NCBI GenBank assembly: GCA_019828565.1
Contig: JAHDYR010000008.1
Location: forward strand, 248,001 to 312,000
DNA from: Carpediemonas membranifera
Taxonomy: Eukaryota; Fornicata
Reading direction: 5' to 3'
DNA: 64,000 nucleotides
Shown: piece by piece, positions 1-7,647 of the stretch
Position numbering within the stretch: the first letter of the stretch is position 1
How the letters are laid out: each line of letters starts with the position of its first letter
Notes under the pieces: generated by a model
What the model saw: the letters and a program-made list of their open reading frames with translations, nothing else
What the model was told of the DNA's origin: nothing
Database searches by the model: none
Made by a program: the position numbers and the translations under genes

Positions 1-1842
1 GATCTCTCTGAAGGAATCATCGTTTCGTCGAACTCCCACTACACCACCGGCGAGTTCGACCAAATCTCGAATGCTGGCTGGCCCCGCGTCTTCCTCAACG
101 GAACGTCTACCACCCTTGACATCGAGCCTGTGGAGGGCCAGGAGTTCGGCCGGGCCGTCGCCGCGCATGGCACGCATGTGGGGTACACCGACGCCTTCGG
201 GGCAGTTCATCTGCTTGAACCCGTTGGGGCCACTGAATTCGCCACGTTCGCCGACCTATACATCACTGACACTGGTTACACCCCTCTCGACGGCTACGGC
301 ACTGCCCTCGCCATTGCACCGCTCAATATCGCTGTCGGTTCGAGCATGGAGGGCCATGGCACTCTCCACGTCGTCTCTAGGTCATGCCCTGCCGGCCAGT
401 ACGCTACCAGCTGGCACTCCTGCGCTGACTGCGCTGCTGGGTCTTATTCTGCCACTCCGGGCCACCGCGAGTGCGTCGCATCACCGCTCGGCTCCATTGT
501 AGCGACCGACGGGCAGGCCACCCCCGCGCCATGCGACGGGGGACGCCTTACCACCGAAACCGGCCAGACTGTATGCCAGAACTGCCCCGCGGGCTTCACA
601 AACGACGCGAACGGCGAAGGCCACTCGAGCTGCCTTTCCACGTTCGTTGACTCGACGACTCCGATTTCAATATTCGGCCGCAGCGACGCGATCGCCACAG
701 TTTCCGTGAACTCCATCAACTGCCTCCACACCGACGCTGAAGATCCTCTGAGATTCATCCCACTGATCCACTCCCCGGCCGCCGAGCGGGGCGTGATTGA
801 CCCGGGAGACTATACTGTGCGGGTGGGGTACGTCGACGGGACGGCTGAGAGTACCACGCTGACGATCCCACCGGACTTTGTCACGCCAGAGACGACTGTC
901 ACTGTCTACGGGACCACTGCACAGTCGGTGATGGCTTCCACTATTTGCCCCATCTACCTGCGGTTCGGTGCAATGGGACCTGTTCAGTTCGATAGGATTG
1001 AGCTTGATTCGACTCCGGCGCGGTGCACAGCGAACGTTACCCTCACCGCTGCCGATATCAATCAGTACTTCAACCCGACGCTGACTGAAGAAGACGGTGA
1101 GTATTGCCTTAGGCTGACAGAGCTTGTCCTCGCCGACACAGAGGCGTTCAGTATTATCATCGACGACGAGGTGCAGACTCTTGTGCTCAGAGACAACGCT
1201 ATCTGCACCAACCGGTCGACCGCTGCTACCACCGCCGTCTCGACCCAGGCATACCTCAGCGCCGACACCCGGACAATCATTGCACTATTCGACGGCGACG
1301 AGCTCCACTCCCGCTCGGAGACGTACAACGCCGTGAGTGCCCTCTACGCGGTCGTGCCCGTTGTAACCGTCGTATCGGGCGCCATGCTGAGCGTCCTATG
1401 CTGTGCCACATGCCTTGTCGCCGTTGCGGGCGCAGTTGTTGCTTTCGAGGGCAGCTCGCTGATCTACAACAGGAAACGCACACGACGGGAGCCCAAGCCT
1501 GAACTTCTCGGCAGTCCGTCGGTCACACCCATCGAGACGCTGCCCCCGCTTCCATTGGCCCGTAACACCGTGCAGCAGGTGGGCAGTGTGACCCTCAACG
1601 TCCCCACCAGCGCCAAGACCCCTCTACTGCCGACGATACGCTCGCCGCCAGGCCTCCCTCCCATCTCTGGGACAGTTGACCGCCCGAGACCGGTGCTGCA
1701 CCCCATTGGTACCCCCTCTGGCGGCCTTACCCCCGCCCTTGGTAGGTCTGGCCTGCCACCGATTGTTGGACCTCGACCTGGAGTGAAGGTCATGCCGGGG
1801 GGCCTCTCGCCGCTGAAACTGCCGAGCCCTCCAAAACAGTAA
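1..1842 (+). CDS. Cys-rich type I membrane protein, 5' end missing
   Basis: The frame is open from base 1 to the TAA at 1840-1842, so this is the C-terminal part of a longer gene. The first possible start inside the window is a GTG at 130, which is unlikely in a eukaryote. The visible ectodomain holds a Cys-rich stretch (about bases 380-630) with CPAGQY, CADCAAGSYS and CQNCPAGF motifs. This is the pattern of GCC2/GCC3 (ephrin-receptor-like) modules found on protist surface proteins. A strongly hydrophobic segment at about 1340-1450 is the single transmembrane helix. It is followed by RKRTRR and a Pro-rich cytosolic tail of about 115 residues. The role is unknown; the topology supports a cell-surface protein. 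The large gene at 30362-34072 carries the same kind of Cys-rich module. Confidence 0.8.
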   Translation, partial: DLSEGIIVSSNSHYTTGEFDQISNAGWPRVFLNGTSTTLDIEPVEGQEFGRAVAAHGTHVGYTDAFGAVHLLEPVGATEFATFADLYITDTGYTPLDGYGTALAIAPLNIAVGSSMEGHGTLHVVSRSCPAGQYATSWHSCADCAAGSYSATPGHRECVASPLGSIVATDGQATPAPCDGGRLTTETGQTVCQNCPAGFTNDANGEGHSSCLSTFVDSTTPISIFGRSDAIATVSVNSINCLHTDAEDPLRFIPLIHSPAAERGVIDPGDYTVRVGYVDGTAESTTLTIPPDFVTPETTVTVYGTTAQSVMASTICPIYLRFGAMGPVQFDRIELDSTPARCTANVTLTAADINQYFNPTLTEEDGEYCLRLTELVLADTEAFSIIIDDEVQTLVLRDNAICTNRSTAATTAVSTQAYLSADTRTIIALFDGDELHSRSETYNAVSALYAVVPVVTVVSGAMLSVLCCATCLVAVAGAVVAFEGSSLIYNRKRTRREPKPELLGSPSVTPIETLPPLPLARNTVQQVGSVTLNVPTSAKTPLLPTIRSPPGLPPISGTVDRPRPVLHPIGTPSGGLTPALGRSGLPPIVGPRPGVKVMPGGLSPLKLPSPPKQ

Positions 1843-1847
1843 ATTTT

Positions 1848-2338
1848 ATGATGTGTTGATCGAATATAGGACGTTCAAGGACTTCCTCAAGGACCAGCGC
1901 TGCCTGGTGTGCGGGTCCAACGAGCAGCAGCACGTCTACCCGCTGCCGGACGCCGTACTCAGCAGCCCCGTGGAGCTCGGGTTCAAGGTCATCGCGGCGT
2001 ACCAGCACCCCAAGTACAGCGACGGGTCCTGGATCGGCATGTGCTATTTCTCTGAGGACCGCACCTTCACTCCGGTCGGGTCCCAGCATACAAGTAGGGT
2101 GCAGCTTAAGCCGTGTGAGTACGCGGGGTGGGTGGAGCTCGCGCTGAGGGATGAGTTCGACTGTATCGAGTTCACAGACGTCGGCCTCTGTATCGTGTTC
2201 AAGGACACCGACGACAAGGGGCAGGGGTTGAAGTGGGTGCCTTCCCGAGACGCCCCGCGGCATGTGAAGAGCCTGGTGCTGTCTGGCCGGCTTATTGTCG
2301 CCGAGGGCTACTCCGAGACGGCGGGGTTGAGTGTGTAG
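1848..2338 (+). CDS. Small unknown protein with CxxC pair, start unresolved
   Basis: An open frame of about 160 codons runs to the TAG at 2336-2338. It begins six bases after the stop of the preceding gene. I recognise no family. There is one CxxC (CLVCGS) near the N-terminus and no signal peptide or membrane segment; it looks like a small globular cytosolic protein. In this frame there is no ATG before residue about 60, only a GTG at 1853. Two ATGs at 1848 and 1851 lie just upstream in another frame. One missing base between 1850 and 1857 would join them to the protein. A 17-nt intron (1853-1869, GT...AG) would also join them in frame but is shorter than the other introns here. The span given assumes the 1848 ATG. 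Confidence 0.55.
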
Positions 2339-2673
2339 CATAGTATATCTCTCTGTACATTTCTTCGTAAATAGCACGCTGTTGCGTTGGGAGGTCTGGC
2401 GCGAGGCGCAGCTGAGTGGACTCCCAACTCGGGCGGGGCAGCAGAGAGAGCCACTGCTGAGGCTGGGGTCCGGCTGCGTGGCCCGACAAGCCTCTGTTAC
2501 CCTCAGCGAGGTCAAACAGAGTTGACTTTGTCGAGTCGCTTCGAGACAAAATGGCGCGACGGTGCCCAAGGTTCGCGGTTTCCAGCGATTCTCACACAGA
2601 TGGTACGACACAGCCAAAGCAGCATCAAAATTCACTCACACAGCACAACTGACGCGATTGATCCGCCTCTTCA
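2339..2673. other. Intergenic region, 335 bp
   Basis: No gene is seen here. It is GC-rich and must hold the 3' end of the upstream gene and the promoter of the WD40 gene. The only notable element is the CT-rich 17-mer at 2347-2363, described separately. Confidence 0.6.
2347..2363 (+). promoter_or_regulatory. 17-mer shared by two gene 3' ends
   Basis: The string ATCTCTCTGTACATTTC lies 9 bp after a stop codon and is followed within 6 bp by GTAAAT. The identical 17-mer begins at the stop codon at 7404 and is again followed by GTAAAT. The surface-protein genes of the array carry TCTCTCTGTAAAT at the same place. A role in 3'-end processing is inferred from position only. Confidence 0.35.
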
Positions 2674-4809
2674 ATGATTACACAGCCTATGGTACGTATC
2701 GAAGCCACATTCTCACGCAGCGCCGACTGTAGAGCAATTGACGCTCATATACGCACCGCAAGCTCCGAGCAGCCTGGTTCCGATGGCATCCAGATCAGCA
2801 AGCGAGGTGAGACGCCGATCACCATCCAGGACCTAGAGAAGGTCATCCAGGTCCATATAAGCAGGAGGATAGAACCCAAGGAGCTGAAAATGGTGCTCAA
2901 TGAGCCCGCTGTTACCGTCACGATGGTGGATGGCAGACTCAAGGCCGACCATGAGAACAGGGTTGAGCTCGCGCTCGAAGCATGGAACACGCAGCCAATC
3001 ATAGATGGGGATGATGGTGTGTGCATTAGGACACTGGATGGAGACGGCGCCGTTTATGGTGTCGCCACCTCCCCTGACGGTGAAATCTTCACTACATCAG
3101 GACATCATGATCTGCCACGTGGACGTCAACGTGGCGGCGCCTTTAGGCAGTGGGACTCGGCCACTGGTCAGTGTACATTGGACATTGAACATGATGATAA
3201 GATGTTATGCATCGCCGTGTCGCCGGACGGGTCAACCATCGCCTATGGTAGCCATGATAATATCATCCATCTCTGGGACGCCACAGGCCGGGTGAAAAAG
3301 AAACTTATAGGGCACACTGATGCTATGTGTCGCCTTGCATTCTCGAATGATGGTTGTACCCTGGTCTCCGGATCGTATGATGATTCCATCGAGGTCTGGG
3401 ACGTCGATACTGGGACGAGCAGGCTGAAACTTACAGAACATGGCAATATTGTGTATGGCGTGGCCATCTCCCCGGATGGCTCGGCCATTTATTCTGCCAG
3501 TGAGGACCGCACCATCAAGAAGTGGAGCTCCGACACTGGCGAATGCGTCAGAACCATGAACCATGACCAGCCTGTCCATAGTATTGCCGTGTCACCTGAT
3601 GGTGCTATCATCGCATTTGGCAGCAAATGTGGCACCATCCATTTCTGGGACTCCGAAAATGGCCAGCGGGCTCAGACCCTTGATCGGCACTTCGCTATTG
3701 TGTGGAGCCTCGACTTCTCCCCCGACGGCAGGACTCTGGTGTCTGGGTCTGCAGACGGCACCATCAAGCAGTGGGATGTCGCGACCGGGGCACTGATTAG
3801 GACGTTCTCGGGCCATGAGATGGTGGTATGGGCCGTCGCGTTCTCCCGAGACGGCACAACCATCGTGTCTGGATCAGATGATAGAACTGCCAAGGTCTGG
3901 AGCACACTCCCCCGCACCCCCCAGTTCCTGGCCACCGTCAACCAGCTCTGCTCCAGCCCAGTCGCCCCCGATGCCGACATCACCATCGACCCTGGCGACT
4001 CAGTGGCACTCCCCTGCGACCTCGCTCGCATCCTCCTCCACTTCCTCGCCACTGGTCTGCCCCGCTCCTTTACGATGACGCTGACCCGCCCCGTCGCCAG
4101 GGTCGAGCTGGACGAGAACAATTTCATCAAGACAGACTCTGAGGACGCCGAGCTTGTTACGTCCATCAAGCTTTTTAATGCAGACAGATGCGACCAGATT
4201 ATTGCCGACTACTTCCTCTCGGCCGCCTCGGACGTTTTCCTGATCGACGCCACTGTTGACCAGCTGAGGCAGGTCGTGACTCACGTGGCATCGCACGCAG
4301 TGCCGAGCAGCTTGACTGTCACCACCGCCGACCCAGCCACAACCGTCACTCTGACCGATGGCCTGTTCAGCGCCGACCGGCATGCCCTCGAGGTCGACGC
4401 GATCCTTTCTGAAGCCAACTGCCACATGCTTCTGAGAGCCATTGCCGAGCAGGAGCAGAACATGGCGATGCTCAGAGCTGAGCTTACAACAGTGAAGACC
4501 GAAAGCACTGCGCAGATCAGTATGCTCAGTGCTGAGCTCGCCGACCTGAAGGCGACCCTGGCCTCGTTCTGCGCCTCGCCCCAAACCTGCCCGTTCACTG
4601 AAGCCAACCGAGCCTCAGGCATCAGTTACTTGAAGGCCACCCCCTGCTCTCGGCCGCCATCCCGACCCACGATGGCGTTGGCCACATCCCGTCGCCCGCT
4701 GGTCTCATCGGCCGACTCGGCCATGCCAGACGCCAGCCAGAGACCCGAATCGCCGAGTACGAGGCGGTCATCGCCCAGGCCAGGGCCGGGGTCGAGGCGA
4801 TCAAAATGA
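2674..4809 (+). CDS. WD40-repeat segment of a WD40-kinase-HECT fusion gene
   Basis: About seven WD40 repeats (residues 120-415) carry typical SPDG, SGSxDxTI and xxWD motifs, so this part forms a beta-propeller for protein binding. A module of about 55 residues precedes the propeller (residues 48-103) and two related copies follow it (about 447-505 and 526-583). A coiled coil starts at about residue 595. The last 55 residues, after SYLKA (about base 4640), are Pro/Arg/Ser-rich and look out of frame. The next frame instead gives a coherent helical sequence that runs straight into the kinase-like segment. One base therefore seems to be missing in the C run at 4640-4644, and the true protein probably continues to 7236. 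ATG 2674 is used; a second ATG lies at 2689. Confidence 0.75.
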   Translation: MITQPMVRIEATFSRSADCRAIDAHIRTASSEQPGSDGIQISKRGETPITIQDLEKVIQVHISRRIEPKELKMVLNEPAVTVTMVDGRLKADHENRVELALEAWNTQPIIDGDDGVCIRTLDGDGAVYGVATSPDGEIFTTSGHHDLPRGRQRGGAFRQWDSATGQCTLDIEHDDKMLCIAVSPDGSTIAYGSHDNIIHLWDATGRVKKKLIGHTDAMCRLAFSNDGCTLVSGSYDDSIEVWDVDTGTSRLKLTEHGNIVYGVAISPDGSAIYSASEDRTIKKWSSDTGECVRTMNHDQPVHSIAVSPDGAIIAFGSKCGTIHFWDSENGQRAQTLDRHFAIVWSLDFSPDGRTLVSGSADGTIKQWDVATGALIRTFSGHEMVVWAVAFSRDGTTIVSGSDDRTAKVWSTLPRTPQFLATVNQLCSSPVAPDADITIDPGDSVALPCDLARILLHFLATGLPRSFTMTLTRPVARVELDENNFIKTDSEDAELVTSIKLFNADRCDQIIADYFLSAASDVFLIDATVDQLRQVVTHVASHAVPSSLTVTTADPATTVTLTDGLFSADRHALEVDAILSEANCHMLLRAIAEQEQNMAMLRAELTTVKTESTAQISMLSAELADLKATLASFCASPQTCPFTEANRASGISYLKATPCSRPPSRPTMALATSRRPLVSSADSAMPDASQRPESPSTRRSSPRPGPGSRRSK

Positions 4810-6050
4810 GAATCACAGCTCTCAACGCTTCCTATCAGGCGGCCTCGGCGATCGTCAAAAGCGCCACCAACTTCGAGCCAGAGTCTCTTCCCTCGCTCGA
4901 TGAGATGTCCCGCGTGCTCGAGGCTGCTGACCTCGAGGTTGTCGACTTCCCTACCCTCGCGCCCGAGCTGCAGGCCAGATACGCCACGCTCCGCGCCTTC
5001 CTCCATCCGACCGTCCGCGAGACGTGGGAGTGGGCCCAAAGTCAGATAGGGCTTGGCGATGATACGAGCGCTGAGGAGCGCACCATTCGCGAGTTGACTG
5101 GTCTGGTCGCCGAGGCTGAGGTCCACGTGGTTGGGTTCGACAAGGCCGACGACATCACTGAGGAGGTTCTGACAATGGGCGACTACCAGCACCTGAAGAG
5201 CTCGATCGCCAACCTCGAACAGACAATTCATATGTTCTGCAGTCAACGTCGTAAGATGGGTGTAGCCTTTCTGGCACCAGCGATTGACGATGCGCAGGGG
5301 GAGCTCAGAAGAAATTGCGACACGCTCGCTGCTATGAACGCCTTCCTGGCCCGCCGCACGCCGCAGCTTGTCCAGCTCTGCCCCGAGCTTGAGGCCCTCA
5401 CCGCGCCATCTGCCAGCACCCTCGCCGAGTTGCGCGAAATGGGGCTGGCTCACTTCATGGACCTCTCCGAGATTCACGCCGGCCTGTCGCTGTCCGACTT
5501 CACCGTCGAGTCAACCGTCAGCGAGAACAGAGCGCTGTGCCAGAACGTGACCCGCGACGGCCAGACATTCTTCGCCAAGACCTTCAAGCTCGACAGCGCG
5601 CACCAGCGCAAGCTCTGCGACCGCGAGGCGGGCATCCTGTCGCGCATGGCGCACAGCCCCGCCGTGCCCAGGCTGCACTTCGTCCTCCTCGACCTCTCTG
5701 ATCCTGAGAGGAAGACCGGCACGATCGTCATGGAGCGCCTCGAGAGCCACCTGCGCGACGCCCCAGCCGACTCGCCCGACACTCAGCGCAGACTGCTCCA
5801 TGGCCTGCTCACCGCGATCCACGACCTGCACAGCGCGGGCGTCTGTCACTGCGACATCAAACCCGAGAACGTCATGCTGTGCGAGGGCCACCCCGTGCTC
5901 GTCGACTTCGAGACAGCCTCGAACATGGATGGCGGGAACGCGACGTTGACCAAAGGCTACAAACCATTCAGTGCGCCCGAGGAGATCGCCGCGCCCTGGC
6001 CGGCGGCCACTTCTCCGCATCGCCCAACGATGACTACCTCAACGCGGTGA
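4806..6050 (+). CDS. Protein kinase-like segment of the fusion gene
   Basis: The first 200 residues are helical and probably continue the coiled coil of the WD40 segment; coherent coding in this frame already starts near 4644, upstream of the ATG at 4806. A kinase-like domain follows. It has a FAKTFK beta-3 motif (Lys codon 5577-5579), an HCDIKPEN catalytic loop (about 5842-5866), DFE in place of DFG (5904-5912) and an APEE motif near 5975. The catalytic Asp and Lys are kept, so activity is possible, but the Gly of DFG is replaced by Glu. After APEE the frame gives 20 residues of unrelated sequence before TGA. The frame one base back continues sensibly, which indicates one missing base near 5996. 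It is not a stand-alone kinase: the C-lobe after the APE region is missing. Confidence 0.65.
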   Translation: MRITALNASYQAASAIVKSATNFEPESLPSLDEMSRVLEAADLEVVDFPTLAPELQARYATLRAFLHPTVRETWEWAQSQIGLGDDTSAEERTIRELTGLVAEAEVHVVGFDKADDITEEVLTMGDYQHLKSSIANLEQTIHMFCSQRRKMGVAFLAPAIDDAQGELRRNCDTLAAMNAFLARRTPQLVQLCPELEALTAPSASTLAELREMGLAHFMDLSEIHAGLSLSDFTVESTVSENRALCQNVTRDGQTFFAKTFKLDSAHQRKLCDREAGILSRMAHSPAVPRLHFVLLDLSDPERKTGTIVMERLESHLRDAPADSPDTQRRLLHGLLTAIHDLHSAGVCHCDIKPENVMLCEGHPVLVDFETASNMDGGNATLTKGYKPFSAPEEIAAPWPAATSPHRPTMTTSTR

Positions 6051-6655
6051 GCAACCGCCTCTTGATGGTCTCCTCATTTGTTGACAACGTCGACCGTGCC
6101 CGCGTGCAGATGTTCAACGAAGTCCCCGTGGACATCATCCTTCATGACAACATCGCCACCAGCGTCGCCAACATCGGGGCGTGCGAGGAGGACCTGTTCG
6201 CCATCCCCGCGACACTGTGGGGCATCGACTCCGCAGTGGCCCTGCCTGACCTGATCGCCGAGCTGCCACACGTGACCGTCCGTCAGGCCATCGGGGACAT
6301 GGAGTTCGCTGTGCCCATCTTCCGCGAGGGTACGTTCGTCTTCACGCCCGACGCCCTCGACATACCGCTCGACGACCTGCGCCCGGTCCTTCTGGGGCTC
6401 GGCCGCGTGCTGCAGCTCATGCTGCATGACGGCATCACCCTGTCCGCGGACATGGTCAGCGACGCCTGGCTCGTCGCGCTCACTGGCGGCCACATTGACC
6501 TTGCCGCGCTGATGCCCATCGTCGATAAGGCGCTTCGGTTGACCAGGCAAGTGCGGCGTGCCCGATTGACGGATTCAGAGGCGACCTCAATGCATACGGC
6601 GACGAGATCCGGCGGCGGTTCTCGAATCGCATGCAGATCATCCGCAACGGCATGA
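5879..6655 (+). CDS. HECT-like N-lobe segment of the fusion gene
   Basis: Only the part from about 6000 to 6545 appears to be real coding; the ends overlap the neighbouring segments in wrong frames. The segment LGLGRVLQLMLHDGITL (about 6395-6445) resembles the conserved HECT N-lobe motif of the type LGRLLGLALxxGxxL. The preceding region carries GID...LPDLIAEL, where HECT proteins have their GxDAGGxxREF motif. HECT domains transfer ubiquitin from an E2 to a substrate through a catalytic Cys. The assignment rests on spacing and a few motifs, so it is moderate. Near 6545 one more missing base shifts coding to the next frame. Confidence 0.5.
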   Translation: MRGPPRARRLRDSLEHGWRERDVDQRLQTIQCARGDRRALAGGHFSASPNDDYLNAVSNRLLMVSSFVDNVDRARVQMFNEVPVDIILHDNIATSVANIGACEEDLFAIPATLWGIDSAVALPDLIAELPHVTVRQAIGDMEFAVPIFREGTFVFTPDALDIPLDDLRPVLLGLGRVLQLMLHDGITLSADMVSDAWLVALTGGHIDLAALMPIVDKALRLTRQVRRARLTDSEATSMHTATRSGGGSRIACRSSATA

Positions 6656-7236
6656 CTACGAAGACGCAGTTCCAGGCGAGTGTCGCTGCGTTGACCCCCG
6701 CCCAGCTGCGGACCCTGCTCGTGCGCCCCAACCCGCTCACGGTCGAAGCTGTCATGAAAGTGCTGCGCTTCCCCAAGGATAGCCAGGACGCGGAGGGCGT
6801 CATGCGCGCCCTCCGCGCCGTGCTCGAGGACGATGAGGCCCGCCGCCGCTTCACCTTCCACATGTTCGGCTGCCAGCTCCCCAAGCCCGACTCCGTGACC
6901 CTCCACGAGCACCACGGCGTGTACGCCGACTACGAGGGCGGCGTCCACCTCCCTCGTCTGGAGGACACTGGTCGGATGCGCCAGGTGGTTTTCGACTCGG
7001 CCCCTGCAACAGCAGGCTCGGCAGCCGACTTCTACGTCATTCCGCGGCGCCACAAGGCATACTCGCGCGCCGAGATCAGGACGCTCGTCGGGCATGATGA
7101 CGTTCTGCTCGAGGGAATTGCCATGCAGCGCACCGTCACGTGCCCCCACTGCCATCGGTCGGCCATGGTCAGCGCGAACCGGAGGCGGGTCACGTGCTGC
7201 TGGTGCGGCCGGCCCTTTGATGACACAGCAGAGTAG
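6631..7236 (+). CDS. HECT-like C-lobe and zinc-ribbon segment of the fusion gene
   Basis: Coherent coding in this frame begins near 6547, upstream of the ATG at 6631. The order of motifs follows a HECT C-lobe: a GMTTKTQF start, LTPAQLRTLLV, an ARRRFTFHMFGCQLP segment (HECT proteins have RxxFLxFVTGxxxLP), then GSAADFYVIP at about 7015-7044. In active HECT ligases the last element contains Thr-Cys before the Leu-Pro. Here the aligned residue is Ala (codon 7021-7023), which suggests loss of thioester chemistry. The C-terminus adds a zinc ribbon with CPHC and CCWC pairs, unusual for a HECT protein. The gene ends at TAG 7234-7236. A pseudoenzyme or binding module is possible. Confidence 0.5.
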   Translation: MQIIRNGMTTKTQFQASVAALTPAQLRTLLVRPNPLTVEAVMKVLRFPKDSQDAEGVMRALRAVLEDDEARRRFTFHMFGCQLPKPDSVTLHEHHGVYADYEGGVHLPRLEDTGRMRQVVFDSAPATAGSAADFYVIPRRHKAYSRAEIRTLVGHDDVLLEGIAMQRTVTCPHCHRSAMVSANRRRVTCCWCGRPFDDTAE

Positions 7237-7260
7237 GCAGGACCGATTCATCTCTACCGC

Positions 7261-7404
7261 ATGGCATGGAGAGCTTCCAGTCAAGACCGATTTACGTACT
7301 ATACATATGACTTCAGCGGGGCTCGGCCCTTGGTGGCGACGTTGATGTCGCGCTACACCCAGCATCCTGTGCTTCCCGAGACCATCCGCGCGCTCCCCGA
7401 ATAA
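7261..7404 (+). CDS. 47-codon open frame, in frame with the preceding stop
   Basis: ATG 7261 to TAA 7402-7404 encodes 47 residues. They are rich in aromatic and aliphatic positions (FTYYTYDFSGARPLVATL) and look like real coding sequence. It lies in the same frame as the fusion gene, 24 nt after its TAG. It may be the true C-terminus of that gene, cut off by a stop or sequence error, or a separate small protein. The shared 17-mer starts at its stop codon, as after the gene ending at 2338, which supports 7404 as the real end of a transcript. Confidence 0.35.
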   Translation: MAWRASSQDRFTYYTYDFSGARPLVATLMSRYTQHPVLPETIRALPE

Positions 7405-7420
7405 TCTCTCTGTACATTTC
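7404..7420 (+). promoter_or_regulatory. Second copy of the shared 3'-end 17-mer
   Basis: This is identical over 17 bases to 2347-2363 and is again followed by GTAAAT (about 7425-7432). Its position at a stop codon suggests a role in 3'-end formation; this is inference only. Confidence 0.35.
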
Positions 7421-7647
7421 CATGTGTAAATGTGATGGCGTTGGCGACGGTGGTTTGATCTGGGTCAACCAGGCGGCACAGCCGGAGCGCAACTGGGTTA
7501 AACAGGTCCTTTACCTCGAGAAGTCAAAAGAGTGACACATTATGATCACAATGCAACAAGGCCTCACGGGCGACTTTGACCCCGCTTGACCAGTCGACCA
7601 GACAAGCTGAACTTTTTCGAACAGCGAATTTCGACGAACCAACAAAG

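Noticed and set aside
2692-2720. GTACGT...CTCACGCAG segment of 29 nt as an intron at the start of the WD40 gene
   Set aside because: The ends fit the local motif, but removal shifts the frame into a TAG within four codons, while the unspliced frame is open and coherent.
7576-7647. Extension of the RCC1-like gene to a TTG at 7576
   Set aside because: TTG is not a normal eukaryotic start and the ATG at 7648 is available. The same reasoning was used for MRH, MFS, DHHC, RecQ, LRR and the large surface protein.
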